Positions 44,213 to 52,501 of a DNA stretch of 64,000 nt are shown here, one piece after another. Position 1 is the stretch's first letter; every line of letters starts with the position of its first letter. The DNA is from Sphingobium vermicomposti. GTDB lineage: Bacteria > Pseudomonadota > Alphaproteobacteria > Sphingomonadales > Sphingomonadaceae. The notes beneath the pieces are model-generated. The model was not told the origin of the DNA. It was given only the letters and a program-made list of their open reading frames with translations, and made no database searches. The stretch covers positions 919,638-983,637 of the forward strand of contig NZ_JAASQR010000002.1 of NCBI RefSeq assembly GCF_011762025.1. Reading direction: 5' to 3'. Position numbers and translations under genes: made by a program.

Positions 44213-44995
44213 TCAGGCACTCACCCTGTTACGAAACGTCACATTCACCCGCTCGGACAGCAGCAGGTAGGGCAGCCATAAAGCCGCGCTGATCAACACC
44301 TTCTTCACATTGCCGGTCAACAGGTCGGCCAGCGCCATCTCAACCGCGTGAGGCACGCCATCAATCCGTGCCACCCACTGCGCAATGCCGATCTGCATCA
44401 GCAGGTCGACGCCCCATATCATCACCAGAAATCGGGGGAACAGCGGCACCATCCGCAGCGCCATGGCGAACGCGAACATATAAAGGCATGACAGCAGCAC
44501 GACATCGGCTAGCATCACGGAATATAGGCTGATGAACCAGGATGGCGCATAGCTCCCCAATGCGGGGACCGCGCTCAAAAATTCCAGCGTCCGCACCGGA
44601 ACGTTGATGGCAATGCCGACCAGCAACGACGCCATCACGCCATAAAGGCCGAATTGCGACATTTCGCGCGCCTTCAGGCAATCGATCTTCCGCCAGCGGC
44701 CGATTTGCGCCAGCCGGATCGTCGGCTGGGCATGGACCCGGTTGGCTGGAAACAGCCTGAGGCCCAGCAACAGCGATCCCACCGGCGCGCCGATCACCAG
44801 AATATAGGGCAGCAGCCCGGTCTCGCTCAGCCAGGGCGCGGCGTCATAGGGGGTCGCGGGAAAGGATAGACGGATACCACAGGCAAAGGCAGCCAGCAGG
44901 ACCCATATCGCCACGATGCGTTGCAAATTGACCTGCATCGACAGCACGAGCGCCACGCTTTTGCGGTAAAAATGATCCCGAACCACTCGAATCAT
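44213..44995 (-). CDS. DUF2569-type multi-pass membrane protein
   Basis: The 260-residue protein has about six hydrophobic segments. The C-terminal LWLPYLLLSERVNVTFRNRV matches the typical ending of DUF2569 family membrane proteins, whose function is unknown. The start is unsure; no ribosome-binding site precedes ATG 44995, and ATG 44938 is the next option. It lies between the tad control region and the second sensor kinase, on the same strand as the kinase, with 150 bp between. A role linked to that kinase is possible but unsupported. Confidence 0.75.
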   Translation of the reverse strand: MIRVVRDHFYRKSVALVLSMQVNLQRIVAIWVLLAAFACGIRLSFPATPYDAAPWLSETGLLPYILVIGAPVGSLLLGLRLFPANRVHAQPTIRLAQIGRWRKIDCLKAREMSQFGLYGVMASLLVGIAINVPVRTLEFLSAVPALGSYAPSWFISLYSVMLADVVLLSCLYMFAFAMALRMVPLFPRFLVMIWGVDLLMQIGIAQWVARIDGVPHAVEMALADLLTGNVKKVLISAALWLPYLLLSERVNVTFRNRVSA

Positions 44996-45145
44996 CGAAA
45001 CAGAAGCTCCGCCCGCACCACGCCAAGTTCAGCAACGCTTATCCATCACCATCGTGAATGTATGGTAAATGCCCGGCGCGGCCAAAAGTTCTTGCGGAGC
45101 GGCATCTGGATGACGGCCCGCTTGCTCCACCATCTGTCGCCGGCG

Positions 45146-46843
45146 TCATTTACGCGGAACGGTGATCTGGATCATCGTCCGACCGCCCATGCTGTGCAGG
45201 AAAACCTCTCCCCCCAGCGCCTGGATGCGCCGCATGAGCGATCGGGACGACACCGCGCCGCTCGCCCCCAGGCGGGCTAGATTGGGCACCCCGTCATCAG
45301 CGACATGCAGGGCGATGCGGTTGCCCGCTGGTTCCAGCGTAAATTCAACCGTGCGCGCCTTTGCATGGCGCACTGCGTTGGCGACAATCTCTCGCACGGC
45401 AAAGCTCAACTCGCGGCCGATCATGGCGCTGGTTGCGCAATTGCCGTCCCTGACCTTCAATTCGCACGCGATCCCCCATTGATCGCCCAACGACCGGACG
45501 ACCATGGCCAGCGTTTCGGGCAGATAGGCGAAATCCTCGTCACTGATGTCCGGGTTGATGATGTATCGGATGGTGGCGATCTGGTCCTTGGCGATCCGGT
45601 CGACATTTTCGATCACCGGGCGCGGGTCGATCGTCCGGTTGCTCAGCAACGGGGCCAGCTGGAAACGGATGCTCGCCAACGCCTGAAGCACGCTGTCATG
45701 CAGGTCGCGTTGCAGCCGGTCACGTTCCCGCGCGCCCGCCACGACATGCGCCAGGTCCAGACTGTTGCGCACCACCAATTCCTCGCACGCGCCTTCAAAC
45801 AGGCGTTGCGCGATGGCCAGGGAATCCTCATGCACCGGGTCGGGAAGAGGCGCGACCCCGATCGCCTCGAACGCGCCCAGCGACGCCCTGACCGACATCA
45901 GCGTATCCGCCTCCAACAGGCCGCCCCACGCCCAACCGCTCGGCGTCAGCGGAAGCAGCCTGGTAAAGCCGTCTGCCGACAATGAAATCGACGCATTACG
46001 TCCGCAGTCATGCCATTCCGTCCCGACGGCCAGCAGCCTGCCTGCTCCGGGGGGAAGATCGTCGCCAAACATGGTCGATGCGAACATGTAGCGATCATGG
46101 CTGGTCATGCGAAACAGCACCGCGGCATGATCCGCGCCGGTCGCGATCCTGAGCGCCTGAAGCAGATATGGCCCTGGAAGCCCCCCTGCTGGCGGCGCAC
46201 CAGCCTCAGCCAACCGCCTTCCCCGCTCCCTTTCCAGCAATGTTTCGCGGCGGGGGCCAAGCAGCATGCCGGTAATCGTCACGGCAACCACCAGATAAAG
46301 CACGCGCAACGCGTTCCATTCCAGGTCTGGCTCCGCCGTAACCGCCATCACTTCATCGACGCGGAGCAGCAAAATGGCCGCTAGTCCCACGATCACCCCA
46401 AGGATGTGATGAAAATATCGGGGGATGATCAGCGCAATCTCTATCGCGATGAAGAGGCTGCCGGGAAAATAAGGGCTGTGGGAAGGGTCGGTGACGATCA
46501 GCAGTGCCAGGAACAACAACGCATCCGCGCACACAACCAGCTTGCGGATGCGGATCTCGATAACCCAGGACCGCGCGGACAGCAGCAACGTGCCGACCGC
46601 CACCGCCAGCAGGCCCAGGACTATGCCATGTTCGGCATGCTCCGCCCATGATCGCGCGCTGGAAAAGGCGAAGCTGGTGAAGACATAAACAAGCGCCAGA
46701 ATCAGGCGAGAAATGTCCAGCATCCGCCACGGGCGCAGCGCCGAAGCGCCAAGCGTCAGTGGCGCGCCCCATATCCGGGCCCATTCAGCGCGTCCGCGCG
46801 TCACGCCATATGGTCCCTCGTTATGCTTTATAGTTTTCGACAT
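45146..46843 (-). CDS. Second membrane sensor histidine kinase, HisKA_3 type, no adjacent regulator
   Basis: The 565-residue kinase has about six transmembrane helices (residues 45-200), a GAF-like region and a HisKA_3 domain with His382 in RDLHDSVLQALASIRF. The ATPase domain has the N-box REIVANAVRHAKA and ADDGVPN, but the G2 box is degenerate (SRSLMRRIQALGGEVFLHS). This ending parallels QSIMKRLTKVGG in the kinase at 28389, so the two are probably paralogues. No response regulator is adjacent. The nearest is the NarL-type regulator at 30101. A perfect palindrome lies in its 64-bp upstream gap. Confidence 0.87.
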   Translation of the reverse strand: MSKTIKHNEGPYGVTRGRAEWARIWGAPLTLGASALRPWRMLDISRLILALVYVFTSFAFSSARSWAEHAEHGIVLGLLAVAVGTLLLSARSWVIEIRIRKLVVCADALLFLALLIVTDPSHSPYFPGSLFIAIEIALIIPRYFHHILGVIVGLAAILLLRVDEVMAVTAEPDLEWNALRVLYLVVAVTITGMLLGPRRETLLERERGRRLAEAGAPPAGGLPGPYLLQALRIATGADHAAVLFRMTSHDRYMFASTMFGDDLPPGAGRLLAVGTEWHDCGRNASISLSADGFTRLLPLTPSGWAWGGLLEADTLMSVRASLGAFEAIGVAPLPDPVHEDSLAIAQRLFEGACEELVVRNSLDLAHVVAGARERDRLQRDLHDSVLQALASIRFQLAPLLSNRTIDPRPVIENVDRIAKDQIATIRYIINPDISDEDFAYLPETLAMVVRSLGDQWGIACELKVRDGNCATSAMIGRELSFAVREIVANAVRHAKARTVEFTLEPAGNRIALHVADDGVPNLARLGASGAVSSRSLMRRIQALGGEVFLHSMGGRTMIQITVPRK

Positions 46844-46907
46844 ATAGATTTAGTCATATGACCAATATCATTGAAATGAGGTCATACATCTGTAAATCAT
46901 ATTTCAG
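46844..46907 (-). promoter_or_regulatory. AT-rich promoter gap of the second kinase with a perfect palindrome
   Basis: GTCATATGAC at 46853-46862 is a perfect 10-bp palindrome, 10 bases before the kinase ATG. A related GGTCATAC occurs 21 bases further upstream. The position would suit autorepression or a response-regulator site; none is proven. The kinase ATG lacks a clear ribosome-binding site. Confidence 0.4.
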
Positions 46908-48824
46908 TTATCCATGGAAGTAGTCATAGACCTGCTGCGCCACTGCCTTGGAAACACCTGGCGCTCTCAACAAATCTTCCAGCGCCGCGCTTTTCACAGC
47001 TTTCGCTGTTCCGAAATGCATCAACAAAGCCTTCTTGCGTGACGGTCCAATGCCCGGAACTTCATCCAGAGAACTGACCGTTAGCGCCTTACTGCGCTTC
47101 TGCCGGTGCGCGCCAATAGCAAATCGGTGCGCCTCGTCCCGCAGCCGCTGAAGGTAGAACAGCACAGGATGGTTGAGCGGGAAGCTCATCTCGCGCCCGT
47201 CGGGCATGTGGAAAACCTCCCGACCGGCGTTGCGATCAGGCCCCTTGGCGACGCCGATCATGCACACATCCTCGATCCCCATATCTTCCAATATGGCGCG
47301 CGCTGCCGACAACTGACCCTTGCCACCGTCGATCAGCACCAGGTCGGGCCATTCACCACTGTCGCGGTCGGGATCTTCCCGCGCCGCCCGGCCAAAGCGG
47401 CGCTCGAACACCTCGCGCATCATGGCAAAATCGTCGCCCGGCACCGTATCGGGATTGCGGATGTTGAACTTGCGATAGGCGTTCTTGCGGAAACCTTCCG
47501 GCCCCGCCACGACCATCGCGCCCAGGGCATTGGTGCCCTGAATATGGCTGTTGTCGTAAATTTCGATCCGGTCGGGCACGCCATCCAGGCCAAATGTCTC
47601 GACCATCTCCTCCAGCACCTTGGCCTGGGTCGTCGTTTCCGCCAGCCGCCGGTCCAGCGCCTCCACCGCATTGCGCTGCGCCTGCTGGATCAGCCGGGTG
47701 CGCGCGCCCCTTTGCGGCACCTCTATCCGCACCTTGGCTCCGACCCGCTCACCCAGCGCCAGCGCCATCAACTCGCATTCGGCGGGCGCGCGGTCCGACA
47801 GGATCAACCGAGGCGGCGGCACCTCTTCATAAAATTGCGCCATGAAGCTCGCCAGCACCTCATCCTCAGCCACCTCTGCGGTGTGCACGGGAAAGAAGCT
47901 GCGATGCCCCCAATTCTGGCCGCCGCGAATGAAAAAGGCCTGAATGCACATCGACCCACCCTTGGTCGCCAGCGCAAAGATATCGGCGTCCCCCAGCCCG
48001 TCGGCGTTGATCGCCTGACTTCCCTGAATGAAGGTGAGCGCCTTCAGCCGATCGCGCAGCACGGCGGCCTGTTCGAAATCGAGCGACTGCGCGGCGACCT
48101 CCATGGCCTGCCCCAGCTTCTTCTGCACCTCCGTCGACTTGCCCCCCAGGAAATCCTGGGCGTCCTGCACCAACTCGGCATAGTCGGCGTCATCGATCCG
48201 CCCGACGCAAGGTGCGGAACACCGGCGGATTTGATAGAGCAGGCAGGGCCGCGACCGATTGGCAAAGAAACTGTCGGTGCAACTGCGCAACAGGAACAGT
48301 TTCTGCAGCGCGTTGATCGTCCGGGTGACGGAACCCGCGCTGGCGAACGGGCCATAATAGCGCCCCTTATATTTCCGCGCGCCGCGATGCTTCTGGACGC
48401 GGGGAAAGGCATGGTCTTCGCGCAGCAGGATGAAGGGGAAGCTCTTATCGTCGCGCAGCAGGACATTATAGGGCGGGCGAAACCGCTTGATCAGTTGTGC
48501 CTCCAGCAGCAACGCCTCGGCTTCGCTGTTGGTCGTCACGATCGTCATCGACCGCGTCTGCGCGACCATGCGCTGCAGCCGCTTTGGAAGGCGTTCGACC
48601 TGCGTATAATTGGCGACGCGGTTCTTGAGCGCGCGCGCCTTGCCGACGTAAAGCACATCGCCGCGCGCATCCTGCATACGATAGACGCCGGGCCTCGCCG
48701 GAAGCGTTTTCAAGGTCGTGCGGATCGCCTCGACCCCCGCATCGATGTCCGGCGTTCCAGCACCCCGGACAGTATAGCTGGCTTTATCTTCGTGAAACCG
48801 GTCAGGCGATTGAGGCTGCGACAT
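46908..48824 (-). CDS. uvrC: Excinuclease ABC subunit C
   Basis: UvrC makes the two incisions in nucleotide-excision repair after UvrAB finds damage. The 638-residue product has the GIY-YIG nuclease domain at about residues 35-115 (LPARPGVYRMQDARGDVLYV, GKARALKNRVANY), a UVR motif near residue 215-250, the RNase H-like C-nuclease core (IEIYDNSHIQGTNALGAMVV, LVLIDGGKGQL) and C-terminal helix-hairpin-helix motifs (LDEVPGIGPSRKKALLMHFG). ATG 48824 is chosen by the family N-terminus, but no ribosome-binding site is evident; an ATG at 48875 would add 17 residues. Confidence 0.95.
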   Translation of the reverse strand: MSQPQSPDRFHEDKASYTVRGAGTPDIDAGVEAIRTTLKTLPARPGVYRMQDARGDVLYVGKARALKNRVANYTQVERLPKRLQRMVAQTRSMTIVTTNSEAEALLLEAQLIKRFRPPYNVLLRDDKSFPFILLREDHAFPRVQKHRGARKYKGRYYGPFASAGSVTRTINALQKLFLLRSCTDSFFANRSRPCLLYQIRRCSAPCVGRIDDADYAELVQDAQDFLGGKSTEVQKKLGQAMEVAAQSLDFEQAAVLRDRLKALTFIQGSQAINADGLGDADIFALATKGGSMCIQAFFIRGGQNWGHRSFFPVHTAEVAEDEVLASFMAQFYEEVPPPRLILSDRAPAECELMALALGERVGAKVRIEVPQRGARTRLIQQAQRNAVEALDRRLAETTTQAKVLEEMVETFGLDGVPDRIEIYDNSHIQGTNALGAMVVAGPEGFRKNAYRKFNIRNPDTVPGDDFAMMREVFERRFGRAAREDPDRDSGEWPDLVLIDGGKGQLSAARAILEDMGIEDVCMIGVAKGPDRNAGREVFHMPDGREMSFPLNHPVLFYLQRLRDEAHRFAIGAHRQKRSKALTVSSLDEVPGIGPSRKKALLMHFGTAKAVKSAALEDLLRAPGVSKAVAQQVYDYFHG

Positions 48825-49049
48825 AGGAGAGAGATAGCGGTGGCTGTGCCAAGCGCAATGGCCTTGGCAACCCATTCATCGACCAAGCCGCTCAGCGATG
48901 GATCGGATCCAGCATGCGCGTGGCATGCGCACATGCTCTACCATTTCAAGCACATAACCGTTCCAACTTGCGCACGATGGCCTGACCGGCGTTCAGCCCA
49001 AGCCCTTCCCCGGACTCCGACCCCCAGCCCGCCCGTCAGACAGAGCGCC

Positions 49050-49087
49050 CAAACGAAAGGGGCCGACGCGACATCCGCACCGGCCCC
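49050..49087 (-). terminator. Probable terminator of the ATP synthase Fo operon
   Basis: On the minus strand GGGGCCG (49087-49081) pairs with CGGCCCC (49065-49059), followed by TTTCGTTT. It lies 27 bp beyond the atpF stop. The T-tract is imperfect. Confidence 0.55.
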
Positions 49088-49113
49088 ATTACGTCATGGC
49101 AATGTTCGAGCGT

Positions 49114-49731
49114 TCAGACGCTGGAACCAAGTCCCTTGATAGCACCGTCGACCAATGCTCGATCGGCCTTCGAGTCGTGCTTCTGGGCGATCAAAGCCGC
49201 CGCTGCGCTTGTCGCCGCAGCCACCGTTTTATTGCGAATGTCTGCAATCGCCGCGCGTTCCGCCGCACCGATCTTGTCTTCCGCCATCTTCTGGCGGCGA
49301 GCGACCAGAGCAGCCGCGTTGACCTTGGCATCCTCCAGCAGCGTGGCGGCATCGCTTTCGGCTGACTTGCGCATCGCATCGGCTTCCCCGGCTGCGGCAG
49401 CGAGCTTCGCCTCATATTCGGCTTTAAGCGCTTCGGCTTCCGCGCGAAGCTTCGATGCTTCGGCCAGCTGGCTCTTGATCTGGGCAATGCGGCCATCCAG
49501 CACGCCACCGATCAGGCCCGGCACTTTCTTCACCATGAGGATGACGATGAATACCGCCATCGCCAGGCTCACCCATGCCGTGGCGTCCATGCCGACAGCC
49601 TGGGGATCAGTATGTGGGACCACGCCCTCATGAGCAACGGTGCCAACAGGCTCCATCCCTTCGGCGTGGATCGCTTCGTTCAGGTGCGGAGGCGCACCGT
49701 CGCTATGCTGTGCTGCTGCTGCGTCAGCCAT
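49114..49731 (-). CDS. atpF: ATP synthase Fo subunit b
   Basis: Subunit b is half of the b/b' peripheral stalk that keeps F1 from rotating. The 205-residue protein has an N-terminal extension, one transmembrane helix (VSLAMAVFIVILMVKKVPGL, about residues 53-72) and a long charged, Ala-rich helix to the C-terminus. It is the second of two b-type genes, and its ATG overlaps the end of the b' gene by 8 bp. The unusually long extension before the helix (about 50 residues) is seen in several alphaproteobacteria. Confidence 0.9.
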   Translation of the reverse strand: MADAAAAQHSDGAPPHLNEAIHAEGMEPVGTVAHEGVVPHTDPQAVGMDATAWVSLAMAVFIVILMVKKVPGLIGGVLDGRIAQIKSQLAEASKLRAEAEALKAEYEAKLAAAAGEADAMRKSAESDAATLLEDAKVNAAALVARRQKMAEDKIGAAERAAIADIRNKTVAAATSAAAALIAQKHDSKADRALVDGAIKGLGSSV

Positions 49732-50218
49732 GGGCCAGTGCCGCCTTTACTGCATTGCGGGCCGCTTCATCCGACGCTTCCACGCCAGAAATGCGGGCCA
49801 CCATGTCGCGCGCCGCATCGGCCGCAACGGTTTCAATTTCTTGCATGGCCGCCTGGCTGGCAGCCTGGATGCGTGCTTCGGCAGCGCCAATCTGGGTCGC
49901 AATCTCGGCATCAGCGGCAGCAAGCTGGCCTTCAGCCGCTTTGGCGGCTTCCGCCTTCGCCCGCGCCAACGTCGCCTGAACCGCAGCGCGGCTTTCAGCG
50001 TCACGAGCACGATAATCCGCCTCCGCCTCGTCAGCACGCGCGAAAGCGGCCTTGGCGGCGTCCAGGTCGCCCGTGATCTTGGCGTCGCGCGCGTCCGCCG
50101 TCGCCTGCACCTTGGGCACCATGCCTTGGCCGATGACGAAGAAGACGAAGCCGAACGTCAGCAGCATCCAGAATATCTGCGAAGCATAGGTATCGGCGAT
50201 TTGCGCGATTTGAGGCAT
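49724..50218 (-). CDS. atpG: ATP synthase Fo subunit b'
   Basis: Subunit b' pairs with b in the split peripheral stalk typical of alphaproteobacteria and phototrophs. The 164-residue protein begins with MPQIAQIADTYASQIFWMLL, leads into one transmembrane helix (TFGFVFFVIGQGMVPKV) and continues as an Ala/Glu/Arg-rich helix. It follows atpE with an 85-bp gap and overlaps atpF by 8 bp. The symbol follows the alphaproteobacterial use of atpG for b'; atpF2 is a synonym. Confidence 0.9.
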   Translation of the reverse strand: MPQIAQIADTYASQIFWMLLTFGFVFFVIGQGMVPKVQATADARDAKITGDLDAAKAAFARADEAEADYRARDAESRAAVQATLARAKAEAAKAAEGQLAAADAEIATQIGAAEARIQAASQAAMQEIETVAADAARDMVARISGVEASDEAARNAVKAALAHG

Positions 50219-50303
50219 TTTATGAGGTCCGTCCGATCAGGGCGCGGTCAATTCATGGGAGCGGGCGAGTGGCGATGCCACCTGCCCGCTCTCCAAGCGA
50301 TTA

Positions 50304-50531
50304 TCAGGCCACGAACACCAGGATCATGGCGATAACGAACGCCAGCAGACCCAGAAGTTCGGCTGCGGCGAAGCCGATGAACAGACGACCCTGCTGACCG
50401 TCAGCAGCGCCCGGATTGCGCAGCGCGCCTTCGAGGAACGATGCGAACACGTTGCCCACACCGAGCGAGGCCAGACCCGCACCGATGGCGGCCAGACCAG
50501 CACCGAGCAGCTTTGCGGCTTCTGCGTCCAT
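50304..50531 (-). CDS. atpE: ATP synthase Fo subunit c
   Basis: Subunit c forms the proton-driven rotor ring. The 75-residue hairpin has two hydrophobic helices joined by a polar RNPGAADGQQGR loop. The glycine-rich first helix reads LLGAGLAAIGAGLASLGVG, and the ion-binding carboxylate is the Glu in IGFAAAELLGLLAFV (about residue 57). No sodium-binding signature is evident, so proton coupling is expected. It lies 48 bp after atpB. Confidence 0.96.
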   Translation of the reverse strand: MDAEAAKLLGAGLAAIGAGLASLGVGNVFASFLEGALRNPGAADGQQGRLFIGFAAAELLGLLAFVIAMILVFVA

Positions 50532-50579
50532 GTCGTAAACTCCCTTTTCTAAACTCTAACAAATGGTTGGAAAGATAAC

Positions 50580-51368
50580 TTAGTGAAGATTCTCAGCGTC
50601 ATTCAGATAGACCGAGGTCAGCAGTGCGAACACATAGGCCTGGATCACCGCGACCAGCACTTCCAGTGCGCTGATGCCGATCATCAGGATGAAGCTGGCC
50701 GAACCGATTGTCAGGCCATAGCCGACGCCCGCGTTCGAACTGTTGATCACGAAGCCCGCCAGCACCTTCAGCAAAACGTGACCCGCCGTCATGGCGACGA
50801 ACAGTCGCAGACCCAGGCTGAAAGGCCGCACCAGGAACGAAACCAGCTCGATCGGAAAGATCACCGGGATCATCGGCAGCGGCGTGCCATAGGGCACGAA
50901 CAACGAGAAGAAGTGCAGTCCGTGCTTCCAGAAGCCGACAGCGAGCACGATCGAGAAGCTGAGGATCGCCAGCACCCCAGTCGCCGTGAAATGGCTGGTG
51001 AAGGTGAAGGGATGCAGACCGATGAGACCCAGCGGCAGCAGCCCCAGCAGGTTCGCCAGCAGGATGAACATGAACAGCGAAAAGACGTACGGAATATACT
51101 TCTTGCCGCCTTCGCCAACGTTGGCGATCAGCAAGCTTTTGATGAAGCCGGTCATATATTCGACCGCCATCTGCCAGCGACCGGGGACCAGTTCCCGCTT
51201 CATGCCGCCGATGACGAAGATCCACAACACCACCCCAGCAGCGACCATGTAAAGCGCGCTGTTCGTGAAGGCGATGTTGAAGCCGCCGAGCGACAGCTGA
51301 TCCGTACCGAACAGCGGTTCGATCGCAAACTGATGCATCGGATCGATTTTGCCGGAGGATTCTGCCAC
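50580..51368 (-). CDS. atpB: ATP synthase Fo subunit a
   Basis: Subunit a forms the proton half-channels next to the c-ring. The 262-residue product has five to six transmembrane helices and the essential Arg region FSLGLRLFVAMTAGHVLLKV (about residue 185). VFALLTSVYLNDAENLH ends it, a normal subunit-a terminus. The GTG at 51368 is chosen because AGGGG lies 6 bases upstream; another GTG at 51383 would add five residues. Confidence 0.94.
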   Translation of the reverse strand: MAESSGKIDPMHQFAIEPLFGTDQLSLGGFNIAFTNSALYMVAAGVVLWIFVIGGMKRELVPGRWQMAVEYMTGFIKSLLIANVGEGGKKYIPYVFSLFMFILLANLLGLLPLGLIGLHPFTFTSHFTATGVLAILSFSIVLAVGFWKHGLHFFSLFVPYGTPLPMIPVIFPIELVSFLVRPFSLGLRLFVAMTAGHVLLKVLAGFVINSSNAGVGYGLTIGSASFILMIGISALEVLVAVIQAYVFALLTSVYLNDAENLH

Positions 51369-51414
51369 GTTGACCCCTGTCACGTCTTGTCTTCGCCTAA
51401 GACGAAAGCGCCCC

Positions 51415-51738
51415 TTATTGGTCGGGACGCTTCGTCGTCGTCAATCTGATGATGTTTCTGAACGCCACCACGATACCCAGACCGAGGAAAGCGAGCAGAA
51501 GCCATGGGGATGTCTGTAGAAAGTAGTCCAAAGTCCAACCTACCACAGCACCGCCAGCCAGACCCCCGATCAGTTCCGCAAGAACCCGGTTGCCAAGGCG
51601 CGACCCATCGTCCGCCTTTTGCACCGTGTCCCCTTGCCTGACCTTTTCGGCTCGTTCAGCCCGCCCGATCCGCTCCTCCAAAGAAGCGATCCGCGCGTCC
51701 TCATCCGCCGGGTCTTGCCCGGGCACATCCGCTACCAT
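51415..51738 (-). CDS. atpI: AtpI-like ATP synthase assembly protein
   Basis: AtpI assists c-ring assembly or magnesium supply for the ATP synthase. The product (107 residues from ATG 51738) has a polar N-terminal half and two transmembrane helices: NRVLAELIGGLAGGAVVGWT and SPWLLLAFLGLGIVVAFRNI. This matches the AtpI/AtpZ family of alphaproteobacteria. ATG 51738 has AAAGGA upstream; an ATG at 51762 would add eight residues. It opens the Fo operon, 46 bp before atpB. Confidence 0.88.
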   Translation of the reverse strand: MVADVPGQDPADEDARIASLEERIGRAERAEKVRQGDTVQKADDGSRLGNRVLAELIGGLAGGAVVGWTLDYFLQTSPWLLLAFLGLGIVVAFRNIIRLTTTKRPDQ

Positions 51739-51914
51739 CGCCGGTCCTTTCCATTCAGGCATTTAGCCATAGGTCCGGTGGCATGGCGTGTGCGGCTGCA
51801 CCCGTCAAGGCGCGGCCCGTTTAGAAAGGGCTTCCCGGATAGTCAACCGTCGTTGGGCAGGAGTTTTTTCAGCCCCTTCCGGGCGAGGGGCCAAGCACCA
51901 GCCCTGTGGGATAA

Positions 51915-52316
51915 TCAGCCCGCCGTCGCGCAATATGATGGCAGTGCAATGGGTGCCGCGCCCTTTGTCTGCCACGGTCCCGCGCCGATGCGATAGACCT
52001 GCCCGGTCTTCACGCGTCCGCTGAGCGTCTGGCAGCCGGTGGCCGCGGCGACATCCTGCACCGTGACGCCGCGCTTGCCCGCCAGGTCGGTATAGGCCGC
52101 GCGCCGCTTGATATTGACCGATTCGACTTCGGCGCGAACCGCTGCGCTGACCGTCCCGGCTATGCCCAGATATCCGTCGGCCTGTTCGCCGACCGACCCC
52201 TGCGCCATCGCGGTCGCCACTGCGCCCGATTGCGCGCGAGCCGGCGCGGTTACCGCCAGTCCCGTTGCCAAAGCGATGGCAGCGCCACCGACTATCATCA
52301 GAAATTTGCGTGTCAT
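51915..52316 (-). CDS. ydbL: YdbL-family (DUF1318) periplasmic protein
   Basis: YdbL is the periplasmic partner of the YdbH-YnbE envelope bridge, which works in lipid transport to the outer membrane in enterobacteria. The 133-residue protein has a signal peptide (LATGLAVTAPARAQ) and a DUF1318 domain: EQADGYLGIAGTVSAAVRAE, VESVNIKRRAAYTDLA, GVTVQDVAAATGCQTL. Its start overlaps the ynbE stop by 4 bp. The order ydbH-ynbE-ydbL is conserved in Proteobacteria, and this supports the assignment. Confidence 0.9.
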   Translation of the reverse strand: MTRKFLMIVGGAAIALATGLAVTAPARAQSGAVATAMAQGSVGEQADGYLGIAGTVSAAVRAEVESVNIKRRAAYTDLAGKRGVTVQDVAAATGCQTLSGRVKTGQVYRIGAGPWQTKGAAPIALPSYCATAG

Positions 52317-52501
52317 TGGGGGAACAACTCCGGGTTATTCTGGATAAGGTCCTGAGCGTCGCGCTGTAGGCGGACGACGACTTCCTGCTGAACCTTGACG
52401 TTCAGGTTGATTTCGATCGGCTTGTCCGGTGCCTTGACTTGGATGCATCCCCCCAAAGCCAGCCCGGCAAAACCGATTGCCAAGATCGTTTCTTTTCTCA
52501 T
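52313..52501 (-). CDS. ynbE: YnbE-family outer-membrane lipoprotein
   Basis: The 62-residue lipoprotein has a lipobox (LALGGC, Cys18) and the family core QVKAPDKPIEINLNVKVQQE then VVVRLQRDAQDLIQNNPELF. In enterobacteria YnbE joins the C-terminus of YdbH by beta-strand pairing to bridge the periplasm. ATG 52501 has GGAG 5 bases upstream. Unusually, almost the whole gene (167 of 189 bp) lies inside the 3' end of ydbH in another frame. Its stop overlaps the ydbL start by 4 bp. Confidence 0.92.
   Translation of the reverse strand: MRKETILAIGFAGLALGGCIQVKAPDKPIEINLNVKVQQEVVVRLQRDAQDLIQNNPELFPQ

Noticed and set aside
47106..49139. 677-codon open frame opposite uvrC
   Set aside because: UvrC is unmistakable; the opposite frame has low-information composition.
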